DNA from: an uncultured Lachnospiraceae bacterium
GTDB taxonomy: Bacteria; Bacillota; Clostridia; Lachnospirales; Lachnospiraceae
NCBI GenBank assembly: GCA_944380095.1
Contig: CALWGP010000012.1
Span: 1 to 38,635, forward strand
Direction of reading: 5' to 3'
Length of the DNA stretch: 38,635 nucleotides
The position numbers were made by a program, and so were the translations under genes. The notes under the pieces are model-generated. The model was not told the DNA's origin and did not search any database. It was given only the letters and a program-made list of their open reading frames with translations. Positions 1-9,558 of the stretch are shown here, piece after piece; positions within the stretch are counted from its first letter, which is position 1, and every line of letters starts with the position of its first letter.

Positions 1-65
1 TGTGGTCCAAGGCTAGAAATGCAAAAATTTTGTGAAGATTTGGATTAAAATGGGCGAAAAGATAA

Positions 66-100
66 GGCCGTGAAAAATGATTTCTCATTTTTTCACAGCC
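66..100 (-). terminator. Hairpin after the MATE exporter gene
   Basis: An imperfect stem of about 14 pairs (one mismatch, one bulge) closes on a TTTC loop at 81-84. On the minus strand it lies about 50 bases past the stop of the MATE gene and is followed by TTATCTTTT. This fits a Rho-independent terminator for the long minus-strand gene string, although the T tract is interrupted. Confidence 0.5.
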
Positions 101-150
101 CCCTAAAAATAACATTCCTGTCAACTAAGGCAGAACTCATCCGGCATCCT

Positions 151-1512
151 TTATGACCTGTCCCTTATCTCCCGGGCGTACTTTTTCACGGTTTTCACAT
201 AGCTGATCACCAGGATCACGTCCGCGCCGGCCCAGGCCATCACTTCCGCGAAAAAGATGCCCGTTTCTCCCACGGCCAGGGGCAAAAGCACAGCGGTCAG
301 GGCGCGCATCAGAAATTCCGCGATGCCGGATACCATGGGCAGCACCGTATTCCCCATTCCCTGGATGGCCGAACGGGTCACGTGCAGCACGTACAGGATG
401 GGCAGGCAGACGCTCATCACCGCCAGATAAAAATAGGCCACCTGCATGGTCTGTTCCACCTCCTGGGGCGTGCCGGAGATGAACCAGCCCAGGATGAATT
501 TTCCGAAAACCAGCATGGCCACGCCAATGGCCACGGCGGTAACCATCGCCACGCCCAGCGCGGCGCGCATCCCTTTGCGGATCCGGTCGATCTTCCCGGC
601 GCCCAGGTTCTGTCCCACATAAGTGATCATCGCATAGCCGTAGGAAGTGGCCGCCACTTCCAGCACGCCGTAAAGCTTGTTGGTGGCCGTAAAGCCCGCG
701 ATGAACAATACGCCGAAGCCATTGACCACAAACTGCACGATCATGCCTCCCACGGAAATAATCACGTTCTGTAAGGCCATGGGGGAACCCAAAAACAGAA
801 GTTTCCTGCCCAAGGCGCCTTCCAGACAAAAGTCTGCGCGTTTTAAGGCCAGCATTTCAATCCTGCGGATATGCCACAGACAAAACAGGACGGATACGAA
901 CTGCCCGATCAGCGTCGCCACCGCCGCCCCGGCGATCCCCCAGTGAAAGACCAGCACGAATACAAGGTCCAGGACAATATTGGTCAAAGCCGCCACAATC
1001 ATGGCATGCAGCGGGGTCTTCCCGTCCCCCAGGGAACGCAGGATGGACGCCAGGAAATTATAGGCCATCACAATGGGGACGCCCAGAAACATGATCCTTA
1101 GATACAGCAGGGCGTTTCCGATAATCTCCTCCGGCGTCTGCAGCAAAACCAGCACCGGCCGGGCGATCAGCTGCCCCGCTGCCAGCAAAAGCAGCGCGCC
1201 CAAAACGGACAGGATGGTGGCGTTTCCCACCACCTTTCTTAGCCGCTCCGGGCGGCCTGCCCCGAATTCCTGCGCCATCAGGATGCCGAATCCCTGGGTC
1301 AGGCCCTGGATTGTGCCCAGCATCATCCAGTTGAGCCAGTCCGCCGCGCCCAGCGCTGCCAGCGCCCCCACGCCCAGCGCTTTGCCCACCACCATGGTGT
1401 CCACTACCGTATAAAGCTGCTGGAATACGTTTCCCACCATCAGCGGCAGGGCAAACGTGATAATGAGGAAAACCGGTTTCCCCTCGGTCATATTTTTAAT
1501 CCGTGATGCCAT
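151..1512 (-). CDS. MATE family efflux transporter (copy 1)
   Basis: This 453-residue inner-membrane protein has the usual length and twelve-helix pattern of MATE (multidrug and toxic compound extrusion) antiporters, which export drugs or metabolites using Na+ or H+ gradients. The N-terminal stretch MVGNVFQQLYTVVDTMVVG is the classic MATE helix-1/2 motif, and the second half repeats the pattern around residues 240-300 (internal pseudo-symmetry). A GGAG site about 10 bases upstream supports the ATG at 1512. It is last in a minus-strand group with the GH20, YfhO and glycosyltransferase genes, 33 bases after the GH20 stop. MATE-like proteins belong to the same superfamily as lipid flippases, so an envelope-precursor role is possible, but that is inference; the substrate cannot be read from sequence. 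Confidence 0.93.
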   Translation of the reverse strand: MASRIKNMTEGKPVFLIITFALPLMVGNVFQQLYTVVDTMVVGKALGVGALAALGAADWLNWMMLGTIQGLTQGFGILMAQEFGAGRPERLRKVVGNATILSVLGALLLLAAGQLIARPVLVLLQTPEEIIGNALLYLRIMFLGVPIVMAYNFLASILRSLGDGKTPLHAMIVAALTNIVLDLVFVLVFHWGIAGAAVATLIGQFVSVLFCLWHIRRIEMLALKRADFCLEGALGRKLLFLGSPMALQNVIISVGGMIVQFVVNGFGVLFIAGFTATNKLYGVLEVAATSYGYAMITYVGQNLGAGKIDRIRKGMRAALGVAMVTAVAIGVAMLVFGKFILGWFISGTPQEVEQTMQVAYFYLAVMSVCLPILYVLHVTRSAIQGMGNTVLPMVSGIAEFLMRALTAVLLPLAVGETGIFFAEVMAWAGADVILVISYVKTVKKYAREIRDRS

Positions 1513-1545
1513 ATATTGAAAACTCCTTTCGTTGCGTCCCTTGGA

Positions 1546-3906
1546 TCATTCCCCCCAAAGTTTCCCCCCGATGACCGGCAGCGGATCCGCAAACCGGGCA
1601 AACAGCTCCTCCTCCGACAGCGATTCTTCTCCCTCGCGCCACCAGTCGTTCCACATCAGATAGCAGGCCCCCAGCATCCGCTCCGACCATGCGGGAAGGA
1701 CCCAGGTGCGCTCTGTGGTCTTGAAAACATTCGGCTCCCATTCCTCTTCCAGAAATTCCCTGTCCAGCCAATCATAGCCGCCTCCCGGGATCAGGTACAG
1801 GCTGCTGCTTAGGGAATTAACGACGGAAAATCCCGCCTCGTATGTTTCCTCCGGATCCGCCCAGGAAGTATCCCAGATCTGCATCTGCAGCTCTTTAGAC
1901 AGACCCACGGGCTCCTTTGTCCCGCCCCCGGTCATTTCCGTCAGGCTGGCCCAGACCCGGATTTCCTTGTCCGGGGCAATTTCCTTTCCCCAAGCCGTCA
2001 ATTCTTCCAGATAGGAAAGGTAAGCTTCCTTTTCCCCGAAATACTCGTCCATGCCCATATGGATGGTCTTACATTCCCCGAAAACGGGGGATCCTCCCCC
2101 TTCTTCCCGGGTCTTGCCCCGGCTATCCTTTATCAGGTATTCTTCCCAGATGTCCTTTACCAGCGAAACGGCGGCAGGATTGGACAAATCCAGCTGGTCC
2201 ACGCTCTCCGGGTCGCCGGAAAGACCCAGGGAGGGAAACACCTTTGTCAGCGCCAGGCTGTGGGCCGGGGTGTCGATTTCCGGCACGATTTCCACCCCGT
2301 AAGCCTTCGCCGTTTCCACCAGCTTCCTAAACTCCTCCTTGGTATAAAACAGGTCCGAAGAGGTAATGCCCTCCCCTTCTTCGTTTCGGATCTTCGATTC
2401 CAGGCGGAAACCGGCGTAAAGGGACCTGGCCCCTTCCTCTGTCCCGTCGTATTCGCTCTGGGAAATGATCTGATTGTCGTTTAAATGAATCTGGAGGGTG
2501 TTCATTTTATGATAAGACAGCTCTTGTACAATCCGGTAAAGAAGCTCCAGGCTTACGGGCCTTCGTCCCACATCGATTCCAAAGCCCCGGACGCTGTAGC
2601 GGGGATAGTCCCGGATTTCCCCGGCGGGCAGGCTTTGTCCGCTCTCCTTCGCTGCTTCCAGCAGTTCCAGCAAAGTCACACAGCCCCACCGGACGCCCTG
2701 GGCCGTCTGCGCCTGGATGGAAACGGTTCCCGGCTCCCGGGCATTGAAAACCATCCGGTATCCCTCTTCCCCCAGTCCTTTGGTTTCTTCGGTCTGTCCC
2801 GTTTTCAGCAAAATATCCCCCGGACAGGTTTCCTGTCCTTCCCTGCAGGCCTCCACGGGTACCCGGGTTTCCAGCAATGCGGAAAGTTCCCCGGCAAACA
2901 GCTGCGCCGCCGCTTCCAGCCCGTCGTCCGCATTTTGGGGCAGCAGGATCCGCATGCTTTCCCCAAACTCCAGGCTGCCCTCCCCGGACGCCCACTCCCG
3001 CACACGGATGCCGTCCGGCAGGGCAGCGGTCCCGGAAGCGGCCCCTGGGTCGGATGCGGGAATGACAAGGTCCAGCCCGGGAAGTTCTTCCGAAATCCCG
3101 TCCCGGGACAAAACAAAGCCCAGCTGTACGTTCACATCGGACAGGGTGTCCGCAATCGTTCCTTCTCCGTCCACCAGCATTTCATAATCGCAGCCTCCAA
3201 AGGCAATCCCATACCCTTTTGGAACGGCCGGGAGGGAAAGCTGCCGGTCCTGTCCGGCCGGGATTTCCGGCGTTTCGATGAGGAAAGTATCCTGCGTCCC
3301 CTCATAGAGCTCCCACTCCAGTACCGAAACATTCTGATAGTACAGGCTCAAATCCTCTTCCCTGCGGGACACGTCCCAGATATGCAGCCGCCAGTACGCC
3401 GCCTTTGTCGGCTGCTTTAGGCGGATGGTCTGCACCGTGTCCTGCGGACAGCTGTCAAAAACCGCCGCCTGCTCCCAGGTCCGGCCGTCCCGGGAATATT
3501 CCAGGGCGTAGGCGCTGGCATTGGTCCTCTCCCAGTAAATCCGCACCAGTCCCACAGTCTGCGGCGCAGAAAACCTGGCCTGCAGCCAGTGTTCGGCGTC
3601 TTCCCAGTCATTCTCCGAAGACCAGCGCCGGTCCGGATCGTCCCAGACGCCGTCCTGCACCAGGGAAGGGGAGAAAGCTTCCCCTTCCCTGCTGTCCGCC
3701 GTGACCTTTACCCCGGGCAAAAGCATCAGGTTTTCCCCCACGGTTTCCACACGGATCCCGTCCTGGTTGACCTGCGCTTCAAATACCCGCCAGGAGGGCT
3801 GTTTTACCCATTCTGCGGACACGCCGTCTTTTCCGAAAAAGGCTATGGCGAAGCATCCGGCCAGCAGGGCCGCCGTCCGCCCGAGTTTCCTTCCCGTCCC
3901 TTTCAC
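1546..3906 (-). CDS. Secreted GH20 beta-N-acetylhexosaminidase with F5/8C domain
   Basis: The product (786 residues) should hydrolyse terminal beta-linked GlcNAc/GalNAc from glycans outside the cell. A basic N-terminus and hydrophobic stretch up to about residue 31 (ending VSA) form a signal peptide. Residues ~70-205 look like a discoidin (F5/8 type C) carbohydrate-binding domain. A GH20b-like domain follows at ~310-430, then the GH20 barrel from ~435. The barrel contains HMGMDE, whose Asp-Glu pair (~620-621) is the hallmark acid/base pair of substrate-assisted GH20 catalysis. I chose GTG at 3906 because GGAAGGAG lies about 10 bases upstream; the TTG at 3933 would overlap the preceding gene. 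It follows the YfhO gene by 20 bases. No wall-anchor motif is seen at the C-terminus, so it is probably released. Confidence 0.92.
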   Translation of the reverse strand: MKGTGRKLGRTAALLAGCFAIAFFGKDGVSAEWVKQPSWRVFEAQVNQDGIRVETVGENLMLLPGVKVTADSREGEAFSPSLVQDGVWDDPDRRWSSENDWEDAEHWLQARFSAPQTVGLVRIYWERTNASAYALEYSRDGRTWEQAAVFDSCPQDTVQTIRLKQPTKAAYWRLHIWDVSRREEDLSLYYQNVSVLEWELYEGTQDTFLIETPEIPAGQDRQLSLPAVPKGYGIAFGGCDYEMLVDGEGTIADTLSDVNVQLGFVLSRDGISEELPGLDLVIPASDPGAASGTAALPDGIRVREWASGEGSLEFGESMRILLPQNADDGLEAAAQLFAGELSALLETRVPVEACREGQETCPGDILLKTGQTEETKGLGEEGYRMVFNAREPGTVSIQAQTAQGVRWGCVTLLELLEAAKESGQSLPAGEIRDYPRYSVRGFGIDVGRRPVSLELLYRIVQELSYHKMNTLQIHLNDNQIISQSEYDGTEEGARSLYAGFRLESKIRNEEGEGITSSDLFYTKEEFRKLVETAKAYGVEIVPEIDTPAHSLALTKVFPSLGLSGDPESVDQLDLSNPAAVSLVKDIWEEYLIKDSRGKTREEGGGSPVFGECKTIHMGMDEYFGEKEAYLSYLEELTAWGKEIAPDKEIRVWASLTEMTGGGTKEPVGLSKELQMQIWDTSWADPEETYEAGFSVVNSLSSSLYLIPGGGYDWLDREFLEEEWEPNVFKTTERTWVLPAWSERMLGACYLMWNDWWREGEESLSEEELFARFADPLPVIGGKLWGE

Positions 3907-3926
3907 CTGTGGTTTTCTCCTTCCTT

Positions 3927-6566
3927 TTACCAAAACGACAGCAGTTTACCGGCCATATAGCCAAAAAGCCCGAGCATCGGAAGCACATAAATCCCGGCCA
4001 GGCCGGCCAGCCAGAGAATTTTGTACAGCTGCCCCGCCGCCTTTTGGGCAGCCTCCGCCGTCCGCCAAAAAGTGCCAGCCGTCTTGCCGCCCCGCCTGCC
4101 GGGCATCCACAGCAGGAAAAGCAAAAGTCCTGCGCCCAGCGCCGTACAGACGATTCCTGCTTCCAGCCAGGGCGGCCGGAAGGAAAAGACCAGCACATTC
4201 TCCCCGCCGGAAAGGGCAACGCCCAAAAAACCGCCCAGGACGGATTTTACCTCTGCCCGTTCCCCGTTCTTTTCACAGCGCCAGCCGTCCAGCGCCGCAA
4301 ACGGCAAAAAGAGGGTCTTCCCCTCCTTAGCATCCGGAAGTTCCACCCGGATTTTTCCTGCCAAAGAATCTACCCGGACCGCTTCTTTTGGGACAATCCA
4401 GGTCGTGTCCGCACGCCCCTCCTGTCCTGCTTCTTCCAGCATCCGGACCGTTTCCTGCCACAAAGCGTCGTCCAAAAGCCCGAGCTGTACGGTTTCTGCC
4501 GGGAGGGGATTTCCCGCCCGGTCCGTTACCGAAAGGGTTGGCTCCTCGTTTTCAAAGGTCCCGACCAGGACCAGCCGGTGGGGGCTGTAGGCGGACGTAG
4601 ACTCGGGGACTTCGATCTCATCCCCGTTGACACGGATTCGCAGCTGCGACGCAGCAGCGCCCGCATCCAGCCACACCGTCCGTTTCCCTTCCACCGGCAG
4701 GACATACTCCCCCTCTTCCTGCAAAAGCTCCGTCCCGGAAAAGACCTCCATCAGGCTTTGTCCGGCAGCCAGCCCGGTCAGGCTTTCCTGCCGCCCCAGC
4801 ACGGTTTCCCCGCTCAGTCCCAGCTGCCCGGGGTTATGGTCAAAGACCAGGGCCGACCGCAAAATCTCTGCGGAAACGGTCGTCCCTCCCACATCCTGGG
4901 TGGCCACCCACGGCACCAGGTAGCCCAGCCCTTCCATGGTGCGGGCAAAGCCGCTGTCCGCGGTGGGAAAATATCCCGACAAAGATCCCTGTCCGTCCAC
5001 CAGCGCTGCATTCAGGGGAAGGCCTTCCTCCAGCCTTGCGTCCCGGGCCCAGACGTCCTCCCCCTTCTCCCTTCGAAGAAGGGTCATCCTTTCATAGGCT
5101 TCCAGGTTTTCCTGCCGGACGGCAGATTCCGGCGGAAGGATCACAAACAGGTTCAGGCAAAGGGCCGTAAATCCGGCCGCCAGGCCAAACAGCTGGCGCT
5201 GACGCATTCCCGCGGACAGGGCGCACAGCCCCGCCCCAAACAGCAGCGCCAAAACGGCGCAGACCATACCGGTTTCCGTCGGGCACACCCGGCTGATGGC
5301 CAGGGAGGAAAAGGCCTGGGTGATCCTCTCCTGCCACCCAAACGTTAGGCCCAGCCCCAGGATACAGCAGGTCACGGTTCCCAGCGCGGCAAACCACAGC
5401 CGGATCCATGCCCCCTTATTTTTTCCCGGGGACGCCTCCCGTTCTTTGTCCCGGCCCGCCCACAGCCGTTTGGCCAGGCAGACCTGGGCCAGGAGCACCA
5501 TATAGGCATAGCGCACCGGGAAACACACGTAGGAACCCATATGCCACAAAAGGTTTACGGGCTCTGCCAGCACCGTAATCCATAAAAAAACATTCAGGGC
5601 CAGCAAAAACCGCAGGTCCGCCGGCATCTTTGCCCCGCCCTTTTTTCCCTTTTTTTGCCTAAGGAAGGAAACCGCCCCAAAAATCAGGAAAGCCATCAGC
5701 GCCGGCTGTGCGATCTGGAACAGCCGTTCAAACAAATCGTCCAGCCCGTGCCGCTTCATCACCCCCAGCCAGGACAGGTTTTCCCCGGCCCGGGCGGAAG
5801 ACAGCAGGATCGCAAACGACGGCAGCAAGACGGCCCCGGACAGAAGGATTCCCGCCAGGGTATACCAGGCAAGCCTTCCCAGGAAGGTCAGCCGCTCCTT
5901 TTTTTGCACCAGGAAAAACGCATACAGCCCGCCGGAAAAGAGGACAAAAAGGAGGGCCATAAATCCCAGCTGGATGCTAAGCAAAAGCTGCCAGGCCAGC
6001 AAAAGCGCGTACAGCCCGCCCTTTTCCTTCCGGGCCAGCCGCAAAAGGGCCAGCGCAAAAAGGGGAAACAGCACCGGGAAAAGCATCCACTTGATGATCT
6101 GGAAATTGTAGGCCAGATAACCGGAAAAAGCGTAACAAAGGCTCAGCAGCGTATTCCACTTTCGCTGCCCGGGCCAGAGGGCCAGGAGGAAAACGTGGGC
6201 CGACAGGGCGGCCAGGACGCCGTAGCAGAAAAACAGCACGTTCACCGCCAGATAAATCTTCTCCCGCCCGAACAAAAACAGCAGGTAGTTCACCGGGTTG
6301 GCCAGTTCGTTGACGGTATCCGCATACAGGTTTGCCCCGCCGGACACAAAAAAGTCCAAAAACAGGTTCTTTTCCCCCGACGCCACATCATAAAACCGGT
6401 AAAGCAGCGGCACATACTGGGAATACAGGTCCGTCATCAGGATGGAACCCTGCCCTGCCGGATACAGATCCAGCATTCCGAATAAGAGTAGAAAAAGGCC
6501 GGCGGCGCAAAACGCCGTCAGGCCCAGCTGCCCGTATGTCTTTTTTCCCCATACCCTGTAAGACAT
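3927..6566 (-). CDS. YfhO family polytopic membrane protein
   Basis: This 879-residue protein has a dozen or so hydrophobic helices in its first ~530 residues, a large hydrophilic, presumably extracellular region (~530-800), and hydrophobic segments at the end. This is the YfhO architecture (GT-C-like glycosyltransferases; family members glycosylate lipoteichoic acid or other surface polymers in Bacillus and Listeria). The early motif MTDLYSQYVPLLYRF, with an acidic residue in the first outer loop, matches the family. ATG at 6566 is preferred because GGGAGG precedes it; an upstream in-frame start at 6665 would overlap the neighbouring gene by 85 bases. Gaps are 14 bases to the GT-C gene and 20 to the GH20 gene, so the three are very probably one surface-glycan unit. 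The acceptor is unknown. Confidence 0.88.
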   Translation of the reverse strand: MSYRVWGKKTYGQLGLTAFCAAGLFLLLFGMLDLYPAGQGSILMTDLYSQYVPLLYRFYDVASGEKNLFLDFFVSGGANLYADTVNELANPVNYLLFLFGREKIYLAVNVLFFCYGVLAALSAHVFLLALWPGQRKWNTLLSLCYAFSGYLAYNFQIIKWMLFPVLFPLFALALLRLARKEKGGLYALLLAWQLLLSIQLGFMALLFVLFSGGLYAFFLVQKKERLTFLGRLAWYTLAGILLSGAVLLPSFAILLSSARAGENLSWLGVMKRHGLDDLFERLFQIAQPALMAFLIFGAVSFLRQKKGKKGGAKMPADLRFLLALNVFLWITVLAEPVNLLWHMGSYVCFPVRYAYMVLLAQVCLAKRLWAGRDKEREASPGKNKGAWIRLWFAALGTVTCCILGLGLTFGWQERITQAFSSLAISRVCPTETGMVCAVLALLFGAGLCALSAGMRQRQLFGLAAGFTALCLNLFVILPPESAVRQENLEAYERMTLLRREKGEDVWARDARLEEGLPLNAALVDGQGSLSGYFPTADSGFARTMEGLGYLVPWVATQDVGGTTVSAEILRSALVFDHNPGQLGLSGETVLGRQESLTGLAAGQSLMEVFSGTELLQEEGEYVLPVEGKRTVWLDAGAAASQLRIRVNGDEIEVPESTSAYSPHRLVLVGTFENEEPTLSVTDRAGNPLPAETVQLGLLDDALWQETVRMLEEAGQEGRADTTWIVPKEAVRVDSLAGKIRVELPDAKEGKTLFLPFAALDGWRCEKNGERAEVKSVLGGFLGVALSGGENVLVFSFRPPWLEAGIVCTALGAGLLLFLLWMPGRRGGKTAGTFWRTAEAAQKAAGQLYKILWLAGLAGIYVLPMLGLFGYMAGKLLSFW

Positions 6567-6580
6567 CCCGTTTCCTCCCG

Positions 6581-7987
6581 TTATCCCAAACACCAGACGA
6601 CCGTCATGGCCGTGCTCAGTATGCAAAAGAGGGACAGAAGCGCCAAAAGGGCGCCTTTCGTCCATTTCTTCCGGCAGCTTTCCAGGGCAAATCCCAGCGC
6701 CACCGCCGGAAACAACAGTTCAATTTCGATATAGCGAAAGTGCATGCTGCACTCCTGGGGATAATCGTATGCAAACTTCAGATAAAACAGCAGATTCACA
6801 AAATATCCGGCCGCAAACAGGATCCGGTCCGCCGTCAGAATCCGCCCCCTTACGGCTCTTGCGGCCTTCCCGGCCCGGAACACGAATACGGCCAGGAAAG
6901 CGGCCAAAGCAAGGGCCGCCAGCGCTGCGCCCGTGAGCATCAAAAGGACGGCCAGCACTTTTACTCCCCGGCCTACGCCCGCCATATCCCATTCTCCCAG
7001 CACGGAGGTGCGGATGATCTGCATCCAGACGTTATATCCACATCCCAGCTTAAAATGCAGCAGGTTATCCACCATTTCCGACGGGACCGGCCACAAAAAC
7101 CTGTGGAAAACGGGCACGTTCCCCGTATACTGCCAGGAATCCTCCGGCAGGGTATAGATCCATACCAGGGGCATTTTGTACAGGACCAGGTTCCTGACGT
7201 AAACCCACATTCCCAGCGGGACGGAGACGATCCCAAACAGGACGTATTGTGCCCAAAGCTTCTTTGTGGCCAAAAAACCGTCCTCTTTCCACCGCTTTAT
7301 GAGGACATACAGAAAAACAAAAGCGATGGGGAACGCCATTTCCGCCACATTCTGCTTGGTCATCATGCCGAATCCCACCGCCAGCGCCAGTTTCACCGCG
7401 TTTCCTACACTCTGCCGCCGGATCCAGGCCATGGAAAAATCCACGCACAGCAGGGTGAGAAGCAGGCTCATGCAGTCGTTGTTGACGCTGCCCGACAAAA
7501 GCACCAGCGCCGGATGGAAGGAAAACAGCGCCATCAAAAAGGCCTCCGCCTTTTCCGAAAGGGCAAACCGGCGCACGATCCGAAGCAGTACCCAGAGGAT
7601 CAGCAGGGAACAGACAAAGGGGACGATCTGCAAAGATTCTTCCAAAACCGCCGTATCCTTCAGGAAAAAGGAAGCCAGTTTCAGCCACAGGGCGCTGACG
7701 GCATGATGCAGGGGCGGGTGGTTGAACTGATACACCGTAGTGGGATCAAAGTCCGGCAGATGCCCGTTTTCAAAAAGGTACTGGATATAGGCCAGATGAC
7801 CGCCGGTCACCGGATGTCCGGCGTCCAGGTCGATCATGCCGATGTCGTACTGCCGGTCGTAAATGGTGGAAAAAAGGACGTAAAACAGCCGCAGCAGGCC
7901 GCCTGCCGCCAGAATGGCCCGGGTGGTTTTCCGGCTTCCCGCCTTTTTTTCCGGCATACTTTCCGGCACGCCGTTTGGCGCGCTCAT
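6581..7987 (-). CDS. GT-C superfamily membrane glycosyltransferase
   Basis: A 468-residue protein with about 10-12 transmembrane helices resembling the dolichyl-phosphomannose mannosyltransferase/ArnT (GT39, PMT) group, which use polyprenyl-phosphate sugars on the outer face. The first outer loop holds the acidic stretch DIGMIDLDAGH and then NHPPLHH, in the position of the catalytic acidic loop of GT-C enzymes. Its ATG overlaps the TGA of the MarR gene by four bases (ATGA), so translation is probably coupled to it. It lies 14 bases before the YfhO gene. I infer that the two membrane enzymes decorate the same surface polymer. Sugar and acceptor cannot be determined. Confidence 0.82.
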   Translation of the reverse strand: MSAPNGVPESMPEKKAGSRKTTRAILAAGGLLRLFYVLFSTIYDRQYDIGMIDLDAGHPVTGGHLAYIQYLFENGHLPDFDPTTVYQFNHPPLHHAVSALWLKLASFFLKDTAVLEESLQIVPFVCSLLILWVLLRIVRRFALSEKAEAFLMALFSFHPALVLLSGSVNNDCMSLLLTLLCVDFSMAWIRRQSVGNAVKLALAVGFGMMTKQNVAEMAFPIAFVFLYVLIKRWKEDGFLATKKLWAQYVLFGIVSVPLGMWVYVRNLVLYKMPLVWIYTLPEDSWQYTGNVPVFHRFLWPVPSEMVDNLLHFKLGCGYNVWMQIIRTSVLGEWDMAGVGRGVKVLAVLLMLTGAALAALALAAFLAVFVFRAGKAARAVRGRILTADRILFAAGYFVNLLFYLKFAYDYPQECSMHFRYIEIELLFPAVALGFALESCRKKWTKGALLALLSLFCILSTAMTVVWCLG

Positions 7988-8481
7988 CCTTTTTCCCCTT
8001 CCTGCCGGGCGCGTCCCGCCTTCGCTTCCCCGGACGAACGCTGCAGCCGTTCCAGTTCCGCCTTGGCATTTTCACAGATCCGCTCCATCATCCGGCCGTA
8101 CATCTTTTGCTCCCGTTCCGAAAAACCGCGCATGCGCACGTCCCGCTCGTAGTTTTGCATCTCCTCGATATCCCCCACGATCCGGCAGGCTCCTTCGGTG
8201 ATGGAAAGATGGACCCGTCTCCTGTCCTTTTCGTCGATCCGGCGGGCCAGATATCCCTTCTGGATCAGAGATTCCACCGCCAGGGAGACATTGGCTTTGG
8301 GCAGCATCCGGATTTCCACGATATCCCGGGCAGTATCAAAGTCCGGATGGTTGTTTAAAAAGGCCAGCACATCCATTTCCGTCCGGTTGATTTTCCATTT
8401 TTCACAGACCTTCGCGCTCAGCCTGTCGTAAAGCTTTACGATACAGCGCATCCGGTCCAGCATTTCCACATCTTTGATCAT
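7984..8481 (-). CDS. MarR family transcriptional regulator
   Basis: A 165-residue winged-helix repressor. Residues ~30-105 hold the MarR fold, including the recognition helix region (ANVSLAVESLIQKGYL) and the wing with the diagnostic DEKDRRRVHLSIT motif (D-x-R-R-x). Dimer helices flank it at both ends, and the C-terminal ~20 residues are charged and low in complexity. The ATG at 8481 has GGAGGGG just upstream. It sits 24 bases after lrgB and overlaps the glycosyltransferase start by four bases, so it is likely made with the envelope genes and may control them or itself. The ligand is unknown. Confidence 0.9.
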   Translation of the reverse strand: MIKDVEMLDRMRCIVKLYDRLSAKVCEKWKINRTEMDVLAFLNNHPDFDTARDIVEIRMLPKANVSLAVESLIQKGYLARRIDEKDRRRVHLSITEGACRIVGDIEEMQNYERDVRMRGFSEREQKMYGRMMERICENAKAELERLQRSSGEAKAGRARQEGEKG

Positions 8482-8505
8482 TTTCCCCTCCGATTCCCTT
8501 CCTGT

Positions 8506-9189
8506 CTACATCAGTACCAGAGAAAACAAAACGGTCATAATCCCGCAGATTCCAATTGCAAGCCCGCTCATGGCCCCCTGCGTCTCTCCCAGCTCCAGGG
8601 CCTTTGAAGTTCCCACCGCATGGGAACAGGCGCCGATGGAAATTCCGGCAATCACCGGGTCGTTTACCCGAAACAGACGGATCAGTCCGGGCGCCAGGAT
8701 ACTTCCCAAAATCCCCGTAAAAATCACCGCTACCACCGTAATGGGGACCATCCCCCCGTGCCCCTGTGAAATACTCACGGCAATGGGCGTGGTAACGGAT
8801 TTGGGCATCAGGGAAACGGTCATGGCTTCATCCAGGGAAAACAGGTGGCACAGGAGGAATACGCTTCCCATGGACGCCAGGGAGCCGCAGAGCGCGCCCA
8901 CCCCTACGGGAAGCCAGTTTTCCTTAAGCAGGGCGGCCTTCGTATAGACGGAAACCGCCAGGCAGGCCGTGGCAGGCGCCAGAAACATATTGATCACAGC
9001 CCCGCCTTCATTATAGGATTCATAGGGGATTTTCAGGATCAGCAAAACGGCGGACACCAGCGCAATGGCAATAATCAGCGGGTTGCAAAGTACAAGTCCC
9101 GTCTTTTTCTGAAGTTTTACCCCGATCCAGAAGGCGGCGATACTCAGCCAGATCCCGAAAAAAGGAGACGTTACGATTTCCTGCATCAT
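8506..9189 (-). CDS. lrgB: LrgB family protein
   Basis: A hydrophobic 227-residue membrane protein of the LrgB/CidB/YohK family. Characteristic stretches are LMPKSVTTPIAVSISQ and GACSHAVGTSKALELGE, both in the conserved C-terminal half. LrgB acts with LrgA. The pair was first described as antiholin-like modulators of murein hydrolases, and homologues in Bacillus (PftAB) and Streptococcus mutans are reported to take up pyruvate. Its ATGATG start overlaps the lrgA TGA, so the two are translationally coupled. A GAGG site lies upstream inside the lrgA end. The usual LytSR two-component genes are not next to it here; a MarR gene follows instead. Confidence 0.92.
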   Translation of the reverse strand: MMQEIVTSPFFGIWLSIAAFWIGVKLQKKTGLVLCNPLIIAIALVSAVLLILKIPYESYNEGGAVINMFLAPATACLAVSVYTKAALLKENWLPVGVGALCGSLASMGSVFLLCHLFSLDEAMTVSLMPKSVTTPIAVSISQGHGGMVPITVVAVIFTGILGSILAPGLIRLFRVNDPVIAGISIGACSHAVGTSKALELGETQGAMSGLAIGICGIMTVLFSLVLM

Positions 9190-9554
9190 CTTTTCCTCCC
9201 TTCCCTTTTCCCAAGCAGGTACAGGACGGCTTTCATGCTGTATGCGGTAGCCGCGAAAGTGACCACCGTGCTCACCAGGCAGATCAGGACCAGCTGCAGC
9301 GCACAGCTTTTCAGGATATCCAGATAATTGATAATGCTTACCCCCGCAGGGATGAAAAAGAACGCCATATTGGCCAGCAGGAAGTCGGACTTTTCCCGGA
9401 TATGGTCCACTTTAAGCACGCCGCCAAACAAAAGGGCCAAAAGCAGAAGCATCCCGATTACGCTGGCCGGAAAGTCAAAAGGCAGCACGGCTTCCACAAG
9501 CTGGGATACCCAGCAGATCAAAAAAAGGATGCCCACCTGTTTGATAATCTTCAT
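9186..9554 (-). CDS. lrgA: CidA/LrgA family holin-like protein
   Basis: This 122-residue, four-helix membrane protein matches LrgA/CidA (YohJ). The conserved core is FPASVIGMLLLLALL followed by a loop and LANMAFFFIPAGV. It is the small partner of LrgB and overlaps it by four bases. Family roles are holin-like control of murein hydrolase export and, in several Gram-positives, facilitated pyruvate transport. Its start lies four bases beyond the stop of the cysteine hydrolase gene, so both are probably on one transcript. Confidence 0.92.
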   Translation of the reverse strand: MKIIKQVGILFLICWVSQLVEAVLPFDFPASVIGMLLLLALLFGGVLKVDHIREKSDFLLANMAFFFIPAGVSIINYLDILKSCALQLVLICLVSTVVTFAATAYSMKAVLYLLGKREGRKR

Positions 9555-9558
9555 CGTC

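Noticed and set aside
3909..5348. Long plus-strand open frame opposite the YfhO gene
   Set aside because: It lies antisense to a well-supported membrane protein, is rich in Pro, Arg, Gln and His, and has no ribosome binding site. It is a G+C-driven shadow.
6332..8152. 606-codon plus-strand open frame opposite the glycosyltransferase and MarR genes
   Set aside because: The composition is unlike a protein, it crosses several real genes, and no domain is recognisable.
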